64,000 nt of DNA from Fagopyrum homotropicum (taxonomy: Eukaryota; Streptophyta; Magnoliopsida; Caryophyllales; Polygonaceae), in contig BSWB01000002.1 in NCBI GenBank assembly GCA_033239125.1, positions 45,481,001 to 45,545,000 on the forward strand. Direction: 5' to 3'. Both the position numbers and the translations under genes were made by a program. The notes beneath the pieces were generated by a model. The model was not told where the DNA came from, searched no databases, and was given only the letters and a program-made list of their open reading frames with translations. This document shows, one piece after another, positions 20,238-31,679 of this stretch; position 1 is the stretch's first letter; each line of letters begins with the position of its first letter.

Positions 20238-22970
20238 ATGCGCAGGTCTAGGAACACCGGAGACCTCTTACCTCTTGATCAAGAGCTTGAGAGGACTTTA
20301 AGGCAAAAGCGCAAGGAAAAGAAGATGGCTGAAGAACACGAACGTGATCTTCAAGCGGAGTTAGCGGAGAAAGAAGCTCAACTCCAATGGAATGAGAATA
20401 TTCGCCGGGATGAAATGGATCGTCATCAATCTGAAGTTAACGATCTAAAAGATATGATGTTCCAAATGAGGATAGAAATAAGCAACCTTAAGAATAAGGG
20501 GAGCCAGAAATCCTCAAGAAGGGCATCAAGATCAAGAAGAAGAAGTCATTCATCCGTTGATGATAGTGATTCTTCCATGCCACCGCTAGAGGAAATTGAT
20601 CCCACGATCAATGTGAATCCTTTCCATCCACGGGGAGCCGCTAATCGTCGTGTTCCACCTAGGAATGCGAGGATCGAACGTGTAGATGATGAGCCAAGAA
20701 CTCTTGGCCAAAGGATGGATCCAACACAACAACCGCGCCGTTTGGGCGTGAACTTTAATGCTGATGATGTGCAAGGGTTTAGCTTCAACCCTCAAGTTAT
20801 TACTCTTGTTCGGCAAAACCAATTTGGCGGAACAAGCGCTGAATCTCCACACCAACACTTGCAAAACTTTGAGTGTATGATGGAGACAATGAGGCCGAAG
20901 AACGCTACTACCAACAACTATAAGCTCAAGCCTTTCTTCTTCTCCTTGAAAGGGAAAGCGTTGTCTTGGTACCAAGCTCTTCATAGTGGGAAACTAGACA
21001 CGTGGGAAGACCTTTCCGCGGAGTTCCTCACCAAGTTCTTTCCGTCATCCAAAACGGCGGAACTTAGAGGTAAGATTAATGCATTTTCCATGAGATCTAA
21101 CGAAAGTTTGTTTCAATCATGGGAAAGGTTTCAGGACTTGTTATTGGATTGCCCTCATCATGGCATATCTAAGCTTGCATTGTTTGAGATTTACTATAAG
21201 GGGCTGGATGCGGGGACACAATTCAACCTCCAATCCCTCTCATGTGGAACATTCATGGACATGAGAGAAGATGACGCTTGGGACTTCATTGAGAAGCAAG
21301 CAAGAGTCATAGAGAAGTATTCCCACCGAAAGGTAGAGGAAAATCGTGTGGAGCAAGGAGCAAAGCTCACACATGAAGCTCAAAATCAGATTTTCTCCCT
21401 CAACAATGAGATCAAAGAGTTGAAGGAGGCAATCAAGACCAACTTTCCAAAGCAACAAGGCAAGGATGTTGGCTATTTGGGCAACAACAACAATGGCGGT
21501 GAGAACACAAACCGCAACAACAACAACAACAACAACCGGAACAACAACCGGAACAATTGGAATGGCAATAACAATAACCGGAACAACAATAATTGGAACA
21601 ACAATAGGGGTTCAAACAACAACAATTGGCACTCCAATCAACAAAATTCTGGTAACTCTTATCCTTCCAATTCGAATTCACTAACTCCACCTTCCTCTTC
21701 ATCTACTCCTTTGAAAAGCCAGGGGCAAACATCTAATGGAGGAAACACTTCGGGGAAGGAGAAGTCCGATCCCATGTTGAAAACGATCTTGGAAAAGCTT
21801 CAAGGATTGGAGAACCGCATCATTAAGGTTGATGATCAAATTTCTAAGGTTGATAAAGCCCAAAAGGTTTTAGAAAACCAAATGTTCAGCCATGCGGAGG
21901 AAGTTCCTAGGAATCAAGGGAAACTTTCAGGAAAGACGGAGGACAACCCTAAGGGAAGGGTGATGGCAATCACAACTAGGAGCGGAGTGACTACCACCGA
22001 TCCGCAGCCTAAATTTGTTGAAGTCCCCGTAGAGAAAGACAAAGAGAAGGGGAAGGAGAAGGAAGATGTCTACGTTTCTCCTCCAGCTTACAAACCTCCC
22101 TTACCATTCCCTCAATCTAGAGCGAGAGCACGCCTAGATAAACAATTTAGTAAGTTTATAGAACTCATGAGCAAGCTGCATATTAATATACCCTTTATTG
22201 ATGCTATTGTAGGTATGCCGGCTTATGGCAAGTTCTTGAAGGAGCTCCTCTCCAACAAGAGGAAGCTAGAAGATTTCGGTGAGGTTAAGATGAGTTCGGA
22301 TTCTTCGGATCTCATCAAAACCATGAAAGAGAAAATTCCCCCAAAACTAAAGGATCCGGGGTCATTTTGCATTCCCATAGGAGTGGGATATGTCACATAT
22401 GATGCATTATGTGACTTAGGAGCAAGTGTGAGCATCATACCACTTGCATTATGCAGGAAGATCGGTTTAGGCGACCCTAAACCGGTGAAGATGACGTTAT
22501 ACATGGTGGATCGATCCATCACTCGTCTCGTCGGTATTGTAGAGGACGTCCCAGTCAAGCTAGGTAAATTCTTTGTTCCCATTGACTTTGTCGTGCTTGA
22601 CATTCCTGCAGATAGTCCGGTCCCGATCATACTCTGAAGACCGTTTCTTGCAACTTCCGGCTGCATAGTCGATTGCAAGAATGCTAGACTCGCCTTTGAC
22701 ATAGGAGAAGAGAAGGTAGAGTTCGTTCTTTCCACTCTAGTGAAGGAGCCAATATTTGATGAGGATATATTCAATAACCAAGATGAAGAAGGGTTGTCTA
22801 GAGAGGAGGTAAGTGTTATTCTCTTCAAAGATCCTTTGCAAAAGGTCATTACTATGAGTCTAACGAATTTAGGGGAAGAAGAGGAGTGCAATGAGGCAAT
22901 TGAAGCCTTAGAAGCACAAGAAGAAATGGGTGAAGTGGAATTCGAGGAGCTCCACGACGAGGCAGAAAAC
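20238..22970 (+). pseudogene. Element B Gag-protease
   Basis: The longest open stretch here (799 codons to a stop at 22635). Residues 30-90 form a charged coiled-coil; 153-370 are the retrotransposon Gag domain (TLGQRMDPTQ at 154, ALSWYQ at 241, ELRGKINAF at 275); 417-470 are Asn-rich (RNNNRNN repeats); 540-640 hold the conserved linker MAITTRSG and YKPPLPFPQSRAR; protease CDLGASVSIIP is at 725-735. There is no CCHC knuckle. The stop at 22635 lies just before the conserved RPFLATSG; the same frame then continues into RT. Gag and Pol share a frame with no internal stop by design, so Gag/Pol ratio must be set by something other than a frameshift. Confidence 0.92.
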
Positions 22971-22974
22971 GTGA

Positions 22975-23145
22975 GAATCCAAGGCCATACACTATATTCC
23001 ACGGCCGTGGATCTCACAACCCAAAGCGTGGCAAACTCCAGGGGGTTACACGGTCGTGGAGAAGGCAGAGCAACCGTGACCACCTTCCACGCCCTAAACC
23101 ACGGCCGTGGAGGACATAGGGAAACCGTAATTTTGGCCGTGGAAG
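22975..23145 (+). repeat. CCACGG-class palindrome cluster in B protease-RT linker
   Basis: TTCCACGGCCGTGGAT, ACGGTCGTGGAG, CCACGGCCGTGGAGG and GGCCGTGGAAGG, with half sites ACCGTGACC and ACCGTAATT. They are placed exactly as in A (16918) and translated in frame. Confidence 0.75.
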
Positions 23146-23264
23146 GGGATGATCGAGACACTCCTTCAACTTCCTTCGATTCTTCTCCTACACCTTCAAC
23201 ACCCTTAGAAACTTCTAAGGAGACATCGGATGCTCCTCAAGGATCATTGGAAACTCCGAAAGCA

Positions 23265-26170
23265 ATGGAATTGAAACAACTTCCTACACATCTAAGGTAC
23301 AATTTTCTAGGACCTAACTCTACTTATCCAGTTATTGTTAGTTCCGATCTAACCATAGATGAACATAATAAGCTCATGATTGTCCTTAGGAAATATAGGA
23401 AAGCTTTAGGCTACACTATTGAGGACTTAGTAGGAATTAAACCCTCCCTATGCATGCATAAGATATTAATGGAGGAAGACTTTAGGACTTCAAGACAACC
23501 TCAAAGGCGGTTGAATCCGACCATGAAGGAGGTTGTCAAGAAGGAAATTCTTAAACTTCTTAATGCAGCTATCATCTACCCTATCTCCGATAGTAAGTGG
23601 GTGAGTCCGGTTTAAGTAGTTCCGAAGAAGGGAGGAATGACGGTCATCACCAACAAAAACAACGAACTCATTCCTACCCGAACCATAACGGGATGGAGGA
23701 TGTGCATAGACTACCGCAAGCTTAACAATGCAACGAGGAAGGATCACTTCCCATTGCCATTCATTGATCAAATGCTTGAAAGGTTAGCACAACATTCACA
23801 TTTTTGCTACCTTGACGGTTATAGTGGTTTCTTTCAGATTCCGATACACCCGGATGATCAAGAGAAGACCACATTCACGTGCCCGTGGGGTACGTTTGCC
23901 TATAGGAGAATGCCGTTCGGGCTTTGCAAAGCCCCAGCCACCTTTCAAAGGTGCATGATGGCCATCTTCTCCGAATACATAGAGGAAATCATGGAGGTCT
24001 TCATGGACGATTTCTCCGTATACGGTTCCTCTTTTAACGATTGCCTTTCTAACCTTTCTCTTGTTTTACAAAGGTGTGAGGACACTAACCTAGTTCTTAA
24101 TTGGGAGAAGTGTCAATTTATGGTTAAGGAAGGAATTTTATTAGGTCACTTAATCTCTAGTAGAGGGATAGAGGTGGATAAGGCAAAAATAGAGACTATA
24201 GAGAAACTTCCTCCCCCAACTTCGGTGAAAGGGATAAGAAGTTTCCTAGGACATGCTGGATTCTATAGACGCTTCATTAAAGACTTTTCTAAAATATCAA
24301 AACCGCTCACTAATCTATTGATGAAGGATGCAGTTTTTCAGTTTTCGCAGGAATGTTTGGATGCGTTTAACACCATTCGGCAAGCTCTAATTTCAGCACC
24401 TATTATCCAACCTCCGGATTGGACTCTTCCCTTTGAGGTTATGTGCGATGCTAGTGACGTAGCTATAGGAGCTGTTCTTGGACAACGAAAGGAAGGGTGA
24501 ACCCATGCCATATACTATGCTAGCAAGACGCTAGATGAAGCGCAGCTCAATTACGCCACTACCGAAAAAGAGTTTTTAGCCATTGTCTATGCTATTGGCA
24601 AGTTTTGCTCTTATCTTGTAGGTGCAAAGGTGATTGTCTACACGGGTCATGCTGCGATCCGGTACCTCCTTGCGAAGAAAGATGCGAAGCCAAGGCTAAT
24701 TAGATGGATTCTCCTCCTACAAGAATTCGATCTAGAGATCCGCGACAAGAAAAGTTCAGAAAATTCTGTTGCGGATCATTTAAGTCGTCTAACACATCTA
24801 GAGGACGACCACTTACCCATCGATGACTCCTTCCCGGACGAACACCTACACATTATTGAGGAGTGCATCGATGTGATCTCCAAAGGTAACGAACCATGGT
24901 TTGCTGATTTTGTTAACTATTTGGTTTGTCAGGAGATACCACCCGGATTATCCTACGCACAAAGAAAGAAGTTCTTTAAGGATGTGTGGGAATACTTTTG
25001 GAACGAGCCTCTCCTCTTTAAGAGAGGTCCGGATGGCATCATTCGGCGATGTGTGCCGGAAGATGAGATGCAAAGTGTCATCCGCCATTGTCATTCACTA
25101 CCTTGTGGAGGACACGCTAGTTCGAACAAGACTAGCGCAAAGGTATTGCAATCTGGATTCTTTTGGCCTACTTTATTTAGAGATGGCAATCCTTTGTTTC
25201 TTGCTGCGATGCTTATCAAAGAACAGGTAATATCTCTAGGAGGAATGAGATGCCCCTCAACAACATCCAAGAGGTGGAGATTTTCGATGTTTGGGGAGTA
25301 GATTTTATGGGACCGTTTCCATCCTCTTGTGGAAACCAATACATACTATTGGCGGTAGATTATGTTTCTAGATGGGTGGAAGCAATTGCCTCTCCCACCA
25401 ATGATGCCATGGTGGTGGTTAAGTTCTTTAACAAGACCATTTTCCCGCGATTTGGGACGCCAAGGACTATCATTAGTGATAGAGGTTCTCACTTTATTGT
25501 CCGGCGCTTTGAAGCTCTTCTAGCTAAGTATGGGGTTACTCACAAGATCGCTACCCCTTATCATCCACAAACAAGTGGACAAGTTGAGATCTCAAATCGG
25601 GAGATCAAAGGAATCTTAGAGAAGACGGTTTCAGGGACTAGGAAGGATTGGTCCTTGAAGCTTGATGACGCATTGTGGGCGTACCGGACTGCGTACAAGA
25701 CTCCCATAGGAACCACACCATACAACCTTGTGTATGGGAAGTCTTGTCACTTGCCGGTAGAGTTGGAGCACAAGGCGTTTTAGGCTATCAAGTGGTTGAA
25801 TTTCAGCATGAAGGAAGCGGGAGAAAAGCGTCTCCTAGACCTTAATGAGCTGGACGAACTCCGCTTGAACGCTTAAGAAAACGCCAAGATCTATAAGGAG
25901 AAAGCAAAGCGTTGGCATGATAAGCACATCATTCCAAAGGACTTCAAAGAAGGAGATCAAGTTCTCCTCTTCAATTCAACGCTTCGTCTCTTTCCAGGTA
26001 AGCTAAAATCTCGTTGGACTGGACCTTTTCTAATTAAGCGTATTTTCCCCCATGGTGCAGTTGAAGTATGGGGTGAAGCGGGCGGAAGCTTTAAGGTGAA
26101 CGGCCAACGACTCAAGAAGTACACGCCGGAACTCCAAGCTGAAGAGTTCGCGCCTACCGCACTCGAATAA
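23265..26170 (+). pseudogene. Element B RT-RNase H-integrase
   Basis: RT motifs MCIDYRKLN, YLDGYSGFFQIP and VFMDDFSVYG; RNase H CDASDVAIGAVLG, TTEKEFLAIVYA and VYTGHAAIRYLL; integrase HCHSLPCGGH, VDFMGPFPSS, ISDRGSHF and QVEISNREIKG; C-terminal RWTGPFLIK. The third catalytic acidic residue of RNase H (Asp of YTDH in C and D) is Gly, as in A. Breaks: stops at 23613, 24498, 25781 and 25874, and a frameshift near 25180 that also destroys the CxxC part of the integrase zinc finger. The pol end is at 26168-26170, followed within 50 bp by the AGGCAA hairpin. It would make and insert the cDNA. Confidence 0.92.
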
Positions 26171-26212
26171 GTGCGAGATTAGTCTAGCTACGGACCTTAA
26201 ACAAAGCGCTTC

Positions 26213-26228
26213 TTGGGAGGCAACCCAA
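26213..26228 (+). other. Pol-end hairpin (B)
   Basis: TTGGG-AGGCAA-CCCAA, preceded by the self-complementary AAGCGCTT. The loop is identical in all four elements. Confidence 0.65.
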
Positions 26229-26417
26229 GGTATTGCATTTTTGTTTTTGTTTTCGATTCATAGTTTAGCTTAGCTTAGACGTTTTTGCTTTATTTTGCCT
26301 TCGATTCCTTCCGGTATGTTCGTGTTTTTGGATGTAGGAATGATAGAAAAGGAAAAGGGAAGGATAATGTTGAAGAAAAGTGACGAAACTTGGACTTTGG
26401 AGCATTACAGAGAGTTT

Positions 26418-26545
26418 CACGGCCTAAACCACGGTCGTGACAGCTACAGTGCCCGTAATTTCCAAAAGCCTTTGAAAAATCACCAAAACCACGGTTCCGT
26501 ACATTTCCACGGCCGTGGAACCCTCCGACAGACCGTGATTTTCAA
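26418..26545 (+). promoter_or_regulatory. Palindrome cluster upstream of ORF3 TATA (B)
   Basis: CCACGGTCGTG, CCGTAATTT, CCACGGTTCCG, TTCCACGGCCGTGGAA (about 26509-26524) and ACCGTGATTTT lie within 130 bp. They are directly upstream of TATATAAA at 26561. Confidence 0.72.
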
Positions 26546-26560
26546 AATTTTGCCTGTCAC

Positions 26561-26568
26561 TATATAAA
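26561..26568 (+). promoter_or_regulatory. Putative internal TATA box for third ORF (B)
   Basis: CAC-TATATAAA-CCACG, 440 bp before the ORF3 ATG. It is conserved at 33784 in A (437 bp before the ATG) and at 59326 in D (450 bp before the ATG). Confidence 0.55.
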
Positions 26569-26937
26569 CCACGTTCTTCACAAAAATCACTTCACCAAAC
26601 CACTTCCACGACCCAAAAACGCCGATTCCACGCCCTTCCTTCCAAATCTCCGTTCGTTAACCGTTTTCGACGATTCTTCTTTCCAAATTGAAGCAAATTC
26701 GACTACCAACAAGATCCAAGCAACGAATCGAGCGGAAAATCACCACGGAACGCACAATTCGGATTTTAAAATCCGAAACCTAGGTTTTTTTCCACTCTTC
26801 TTGATCTTTGTCAATTTGGTTCGTTTTTGCTAGAAATTATAGGAGAACTGCTTGAAACTGGAAGGAATTAGACTAGGGCTGCCTGATTGCTGAATTTGAG
26901 TGTTGATTGTTGAGTTTTGAGAAAAACTGAGACGAAT

Positions 26938-27000
26938 CACGGTCCCTGGTAGTTCCACGGCCGTGGAATCATCAAGAACAGGCCGTAATTTTGAACAGTG
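26938..27000 (+). promoter_or_regulatory. Three-part palindrome module abutting B ORF3 ATG
   Basis: Half site ATCACGG, core TTCCACGGCCGTGGAA (26953-26968), TCAAGAACAG and half site GCCGTAATT, ending ten bases before the ATG at 27001. It is the same module as in the LTR. Confidence 0.72.
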
Positions 27001-28569
27001 ATGGACTTTGTAAGGAGAGTTTCTGGGAGAATCAAGGAGAAGAAGAATGACCAAAACAAGAAGAGGAAGGGTAATCCCTCTTCTTCTTCATCCTCTAGAG
27101 CACCACCCCCTCTTCTCCTTCACCTCCATCATCACCTTCATCACCCTCACCTCCTAGCCCTAGAGTACCGAATATTCATGAGGATCACCTTGATGCACTC
27201 GAGAGGATCCATGAGAGGCTTGTGATTGGACCTAGGTACCTATTGTTAGAGGATCTAGCTCCTCTTAACATCATAGATGACCTTACTTGGCTCTTGGATA
27301 GAGCCGGACTAGTTGTCTTCTCGGCTATCCGAGAAGAAGCCTATGAGGAGATTACGAGGGAGGTTGTGACGTCTTTCGAGCACAGCCATGTGGATAGGAC
27401 CGTTTCTTTCCGTCTTATGGAAAGAAACTATGATTTTTCCATCCGTGAGTTCGGAACCTTCTTTGGGTTCCATGAGACCTTCAATGGTCGCTTTCCCAGT
27501 GGCGTTTACGCCAAAGACTTTTGGGAGGAAGTTGCTATGATTTACGCCAGCGAGGACCGCTGGCAACCTGCTGCCACCAAGGCTAAGTTGATGTACCACT
27601 TAGCCTTGAAGATTGCTCACCGTGTTCTTTCGGAGTGTCTCTTCCTAGGACGGAGACGCCCCAAAAGATCAAGACGGATGAGCTATTTCTGCTGTATTCT
27701 ATGTTGTATGGACGCCGAGCTGACTGTGCCACCCTCTTAGCTGCTACTATGAGCAAGCTTAAGAACAAGAGGAAGGGCAACATTGGATACGGTGGGATAG
27801 TTACCCACCTTGCTAGGAGCTTGGGAGTTGATTTTTCTGCATGACCCGCATACCAGCCGTACCCTTAGGACTTCATGCCTTCATGACTAGAGGTCTCATC
27901 TTCCCCACACATAGAGGTCCGCCTTATGCGGCCATGCCTTGGGAGAGCAGGACGGGTAGGGGTATTGAGTGGCTACAGGAGTACTCCATTATGGCTGGAA
28001 GCCATAATTGGAAGGAGACGTTCGCTGCTATGCATGCGAACAGGATTGCAGCTCCTCCGTATGTCCCACCACTGCCCGTAGTTGAGGAGGAGGAGATGAG
28101 GGATCAGTTTGAGGGTGGAGGAGGAGCCGAGCAGGAGTTTGGCACGTTTCCGGATCAGCCGGATGCGGCCCCCGATGTGCCTAGACGTTCTCCACGTCCC
28201 GCCAGAGCTTCAGGCTCGTCTTCACGCCGCGCCAGCGTGAGTGAGAGACCCACTTGGGCAGAGACACCTCCTGCATGGTATGGAGCTCCACCTCCATGGG
28301 CTACACAGACACCATCTGCACCAGCACCAGCACCAGCACCGTCCGACGCTCCAGAGTGGTACAGTCATGCTCCGGGATGGTATGAGCAGATGCCGGATTG
28401 GGCTACTGGTCTTTCGGAGAGAGTAGGAGCATTGGAGATCCGAGCCGATGCTAGAGATGGACGCTTGGACGACCTCGATCACATGATGAGAGATGTCTAC
28501 CGTCAGCAGTTTGGGCGGTTTTATGATCCTAGCTTCTCTCCATTCCCGCCTCCACCAGCGCCACAGTGA
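27001..28569 (+). pseudogene. Element B third ORF (ATHILA ORF-1 / env-like)
   Basis: Downstream of pol at the position called env-like in Athila. Lys/Arg-rich start (MDFVRRVSGRIKEKK), Ser tract, Pro-rich tract, then the conserved core: GPRYLLLEDLAPL, WLLDRAGLVVFSAIRE, SFRLMERNYDFSIREFG, FFGFHETFNGRFPSG and HRGPPYAAMPWESRTGRG. The C-terminal region has acidic and Pro/Trp-rich stretches, a short predicted coiled coil (RVGALEIRADARD) and a YRQQFGRFYDP tail. Frameshifts near 27115, 27650 and 27840 break it. I see no signal peptide and no transmembrane segment, so an envelope role is not supported by sequence. Its function is unknown. Confidence 0.82.
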
Positions 28570-29943
28570 CGATGATTTGCATGACCGATAGCTTTAGCCG
28601 CTCCACCGCCATTTTGTGAGTTTCTTTTTCTTTTCTTTCTTTTCTTTCTTTTCTTTCTTTTATTTGAACATTAGGGACAATGTTCGTCCCAAGTATGGGG
28701 TGGGGTGTGACTAAAAGTTGTAATAACTATTACTCACTATGTTTGCTTCTATCGAGACTATCATTGCATGTTCATTATATTGTTGCACGTTTCATTATTG
28801 CATTGCATGAAAAAGAGTTTGAAAAACCCATAAAAATTGAAAATTTTTGAAAAATTTTGTGCTTCTAAGGAATTGAGATGATTTCTATGATAATCGCTAC
28901 TTGTGAATTGAGTTTGATGACAATTGCATGCTTAAACGAATAGTAGATTGAAAAGAAATTGAATAAGTTGATTATACCTCTTTTGCAAGTTTCATAATGT
29001 GATAAATGTTACTTAAATCATGATGAGGAATTGAAGTTGAAATCACACTATAAGTTCTTATGCTTCTTGTTGAGATGATTAAGGCAATTCGATTTTTCTT
29101 TCTTCTTTCTTTGATCATTTAGCCCCTCATTGAAATTATGACCTCCTTTACCTATCCGGGAATTTGGAGGAGTTGATTGAAAAAGGCATGTATGATGTGG
29201 GAGGGCCATGAAAGCAATACTTTGCATTCAAAGGAATAGAAAGAAATTATAGGTTTGGGGAAGTCAATCATGATGATGAGTAACTCGGCACCATTCACAT
29301 AGCCGGGTGTTTGTGTCTTGCCAAAGTCGGATTGAGCGATATTCCTAGCGGATTATGGTATGTGCGCTAAGGGTTTGAGGCATCTCATAAAAATTGAGAA
29401 ACGCCAATCTCCTAGGCTTCGGTTTTTTTGCACCTCTATCCATAACTCCAAAAGTAAAGTCGAAAAATGAAAAGAGGAGAGCGAAGCTCTAAGTTGAAGA
29501 TGTTGCAGAAACCGCAAGAAAAGAAGAAAAGAGTAGTTGTCCACTTTCCCGGATTCATGCACCACAATCCTTAAAGTTTCCTTCCCTTTCCACATTCTAG
29601 ACCTTTTTCTTTGAAAGTCCTTAAGATCAAAAGAATGTTATATGACTTGGTGATCTAAATTGAAGTTTCTTATGATTGATTTTGATAATGTTTAAGGGTT
29701 ATGATGTTTGTATGGAAGTTTGATTGATTCATGAGCTTTCTTTACTTTTTACTCTTTGATTAAGTGTATGAAAGTCCTATAAACGATTGAAGCAAGATTT
29801 GAGAATGATCTATTGTTTAGAAGGCACATTCATCCAAAAGAAGTATTGCTTTGAGAAGGTACACATATTTCATCCTAACTCTTGTTTTAAAGCTTTTGAA
29901 AGACCTTGCTTAGGGACAAGCAAGTTGCAAGTATGGGGTTATT
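28570..29943 (+). other. 3' non-coding region of B with two PPT modules
   Basis: A TTTTCTTTC polypyrimidine repeat (28621-28663) is followed by a small hairpin GGGAC/GTCCC (28674-28690) and the internal PPT-like AAGTATGGGGTGGGG (28691-28706). Next comes about 1.24 kb containing the conserved block GAGTAACTCGGCACC (about 29276-29430). It ends with the pre-PPT stem-loop CTTGCTT/AAGCAAG (29905-29924) and the PPT at 29928-29943. No protein is recognisable; the open frame at 29353-29595 lies in the conserved RNA block and differs in other copies. Confidence 0.8.
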
Positions 29944-31679
29944 TGTTAGCATGAAATATTGTGATATTTTAGGCACGTTTTCTAAGTGTATTTGATTCAT
30001 ATAAATAGTCATTGATTGAGCATTGATGCATTTGTGAGCTAGTTTGTCTATAAAGTCGATATAGAGATCTACACAAGCTTTATGTTGATTTTAGGTGATT
30101 GAGAGCTATTTCCGAACGGAATCGAGCAAGGATGGAGTTGTTGAGCAATGTCCATAGATTGAAGGCATTTCTAGGAGCTAAGGGAGTGCCAACTTGAGGA
30201 ATGCACGAGGCTAGGGAAGAATCACGTTCTTGCCCTAAACCACGCTCTAAAATACGGCCGTATTACTTTCCACGTTCAGTTCCACGGCTGTGGAACCATG
30301 GCTAAGGAAGCGTGGTTCATTCCAGCAACTTCTACGGCCGTGGAGAAAATGGTTCAAACCGTGTTGAATTCCACACTCTAAATTACGGTCGTGGAACCTT
30401 CCACGACCGTGATCTTGGCGATCTTTTTCGCCACACTTTAAGCCACGATCTTTTAAAAGATTGGACCGGGCCGCTACTTCATCATACACTATAAAAGGAC
30501 GGACGAAGAGAGATTTCGTCACCTCTGCATAGACGCACTTCCGCCCACACCTCGCTTTAGAGATCTTTGCGACGTTTTCAAAAGACGGACTTTGTGCTCA
30601 TCCTTGGAGTTGCCCTAATCTCGCACTTTGGTGGAGATTGTGATTGAGATTTCCGGATTGACGGAAGATCGAAGATTTGGAAGATTGTTCGCAAGAAGAT
30701 TCCTCTTCTTGTTTAGGTTTGATTTAGAAGACGGATTGACATCCCGTTCTTCCTTCTTATCTAAGATTGTGTTTGTTTGTTCTATTCCGAATCTAGTGAC
30801 GATATTTGTTCTTGATTGTGACTTTGAGATTGGTTTGAAGTTTATTGAAAGTTTTCGGAAGTTTTCATCTTTCAATCTTTTAAACCTTGAATTTGATATC
30901 ATTATGACTATTGTTGGCTAAAAACCCTTAACAATTCTAAGGTGAAGGGTTGATAGTTGTGGCTTAGATGATGATAGATCGATCGTAAACAGATTGGACC
31001 CTGAGAGCTAGAGAGAATCGCCGACAAAACCTAAATTACGGCCTGTTCTTGAATCCACGGCCGTGGAACCTCAAGAACTAACCGTGATTTCCCTTAAGTT
31101 TACGGACTTGCTTTTAATTTAATCCAAAGTTAAAGATTTACTTTAACTTAGTCTTGGCTTGCCTTTTCTAGGTGGTAGTGAAGCCTCAACAACCTCTACC
31201 TCGATTGTGAGTGTCACAACCGTAATCAGTTACGTTAGTCTTGATCCTTGGATTACAAGTTTGGGTATTTGATATCGATTCTCATCTTTAGAACCTTTCT
31301 ATACTGAAGCCTCAACAACCTTTATAGAGAGTGTCTTGTAGGTGAGTCATATAAGGTTTTTGGAACTTCACCGTACGATTACCTTACATTAGCATACCTT
31401 TGCATATCTTAACTCTGTCCTTATATCATTAGTATATCTTGAATCGAGTGCCACAGCTGGATACTTGGATCTTTAGGATTGTTGTTTTCCCAATATTTGA
31501 AAAGCTTCATACAATTACTTGCTTGATAATCTACAATCGAATTTGTTCCCCCCAAATCTCTGTGTTCGATACTCTGGAATACTTGCTAATCTACGCCGAT
31601 CCGTACACTGCGGGTTCGCTTGCTTGATTCTAGTTTTATAAATTTAAAGCTTATTTGCACGCACACTAAGTGGCGAACA
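29944..31679 (+). repeat. Element B 3' LTR
   Basis: 1736 bp, equal in length to the 5' LTR, with scattered substitutions (for example the core palindrome at about 30281 reads CGGCTG). TATA box at 30490-30498, three-part module at 31037-31090. It ends GTGGCGAACA, followed by the TSD ATAGC. Confidence 0.94.

Larger units (their letters stand above)
18400..31679 (+). mobile_element. Athila-type retrotransposon B, nested in A's pol
   Basis: 13,280 bp with two LTRs of exactly 1736 bp. PBS, gag-protease-RT-RNase H-integrase in one original frame, spacer with its own TATA box, third ORF, internal PPT-like module, 3' non-coding region and PPT all follow in order. It is close kin to A (same motif class, same RNase H substitution). 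Pol has at least five stops and a frameshift; the third ORF has three frameshifts. It is therefore non-autonomous. Confidence 0.94.
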
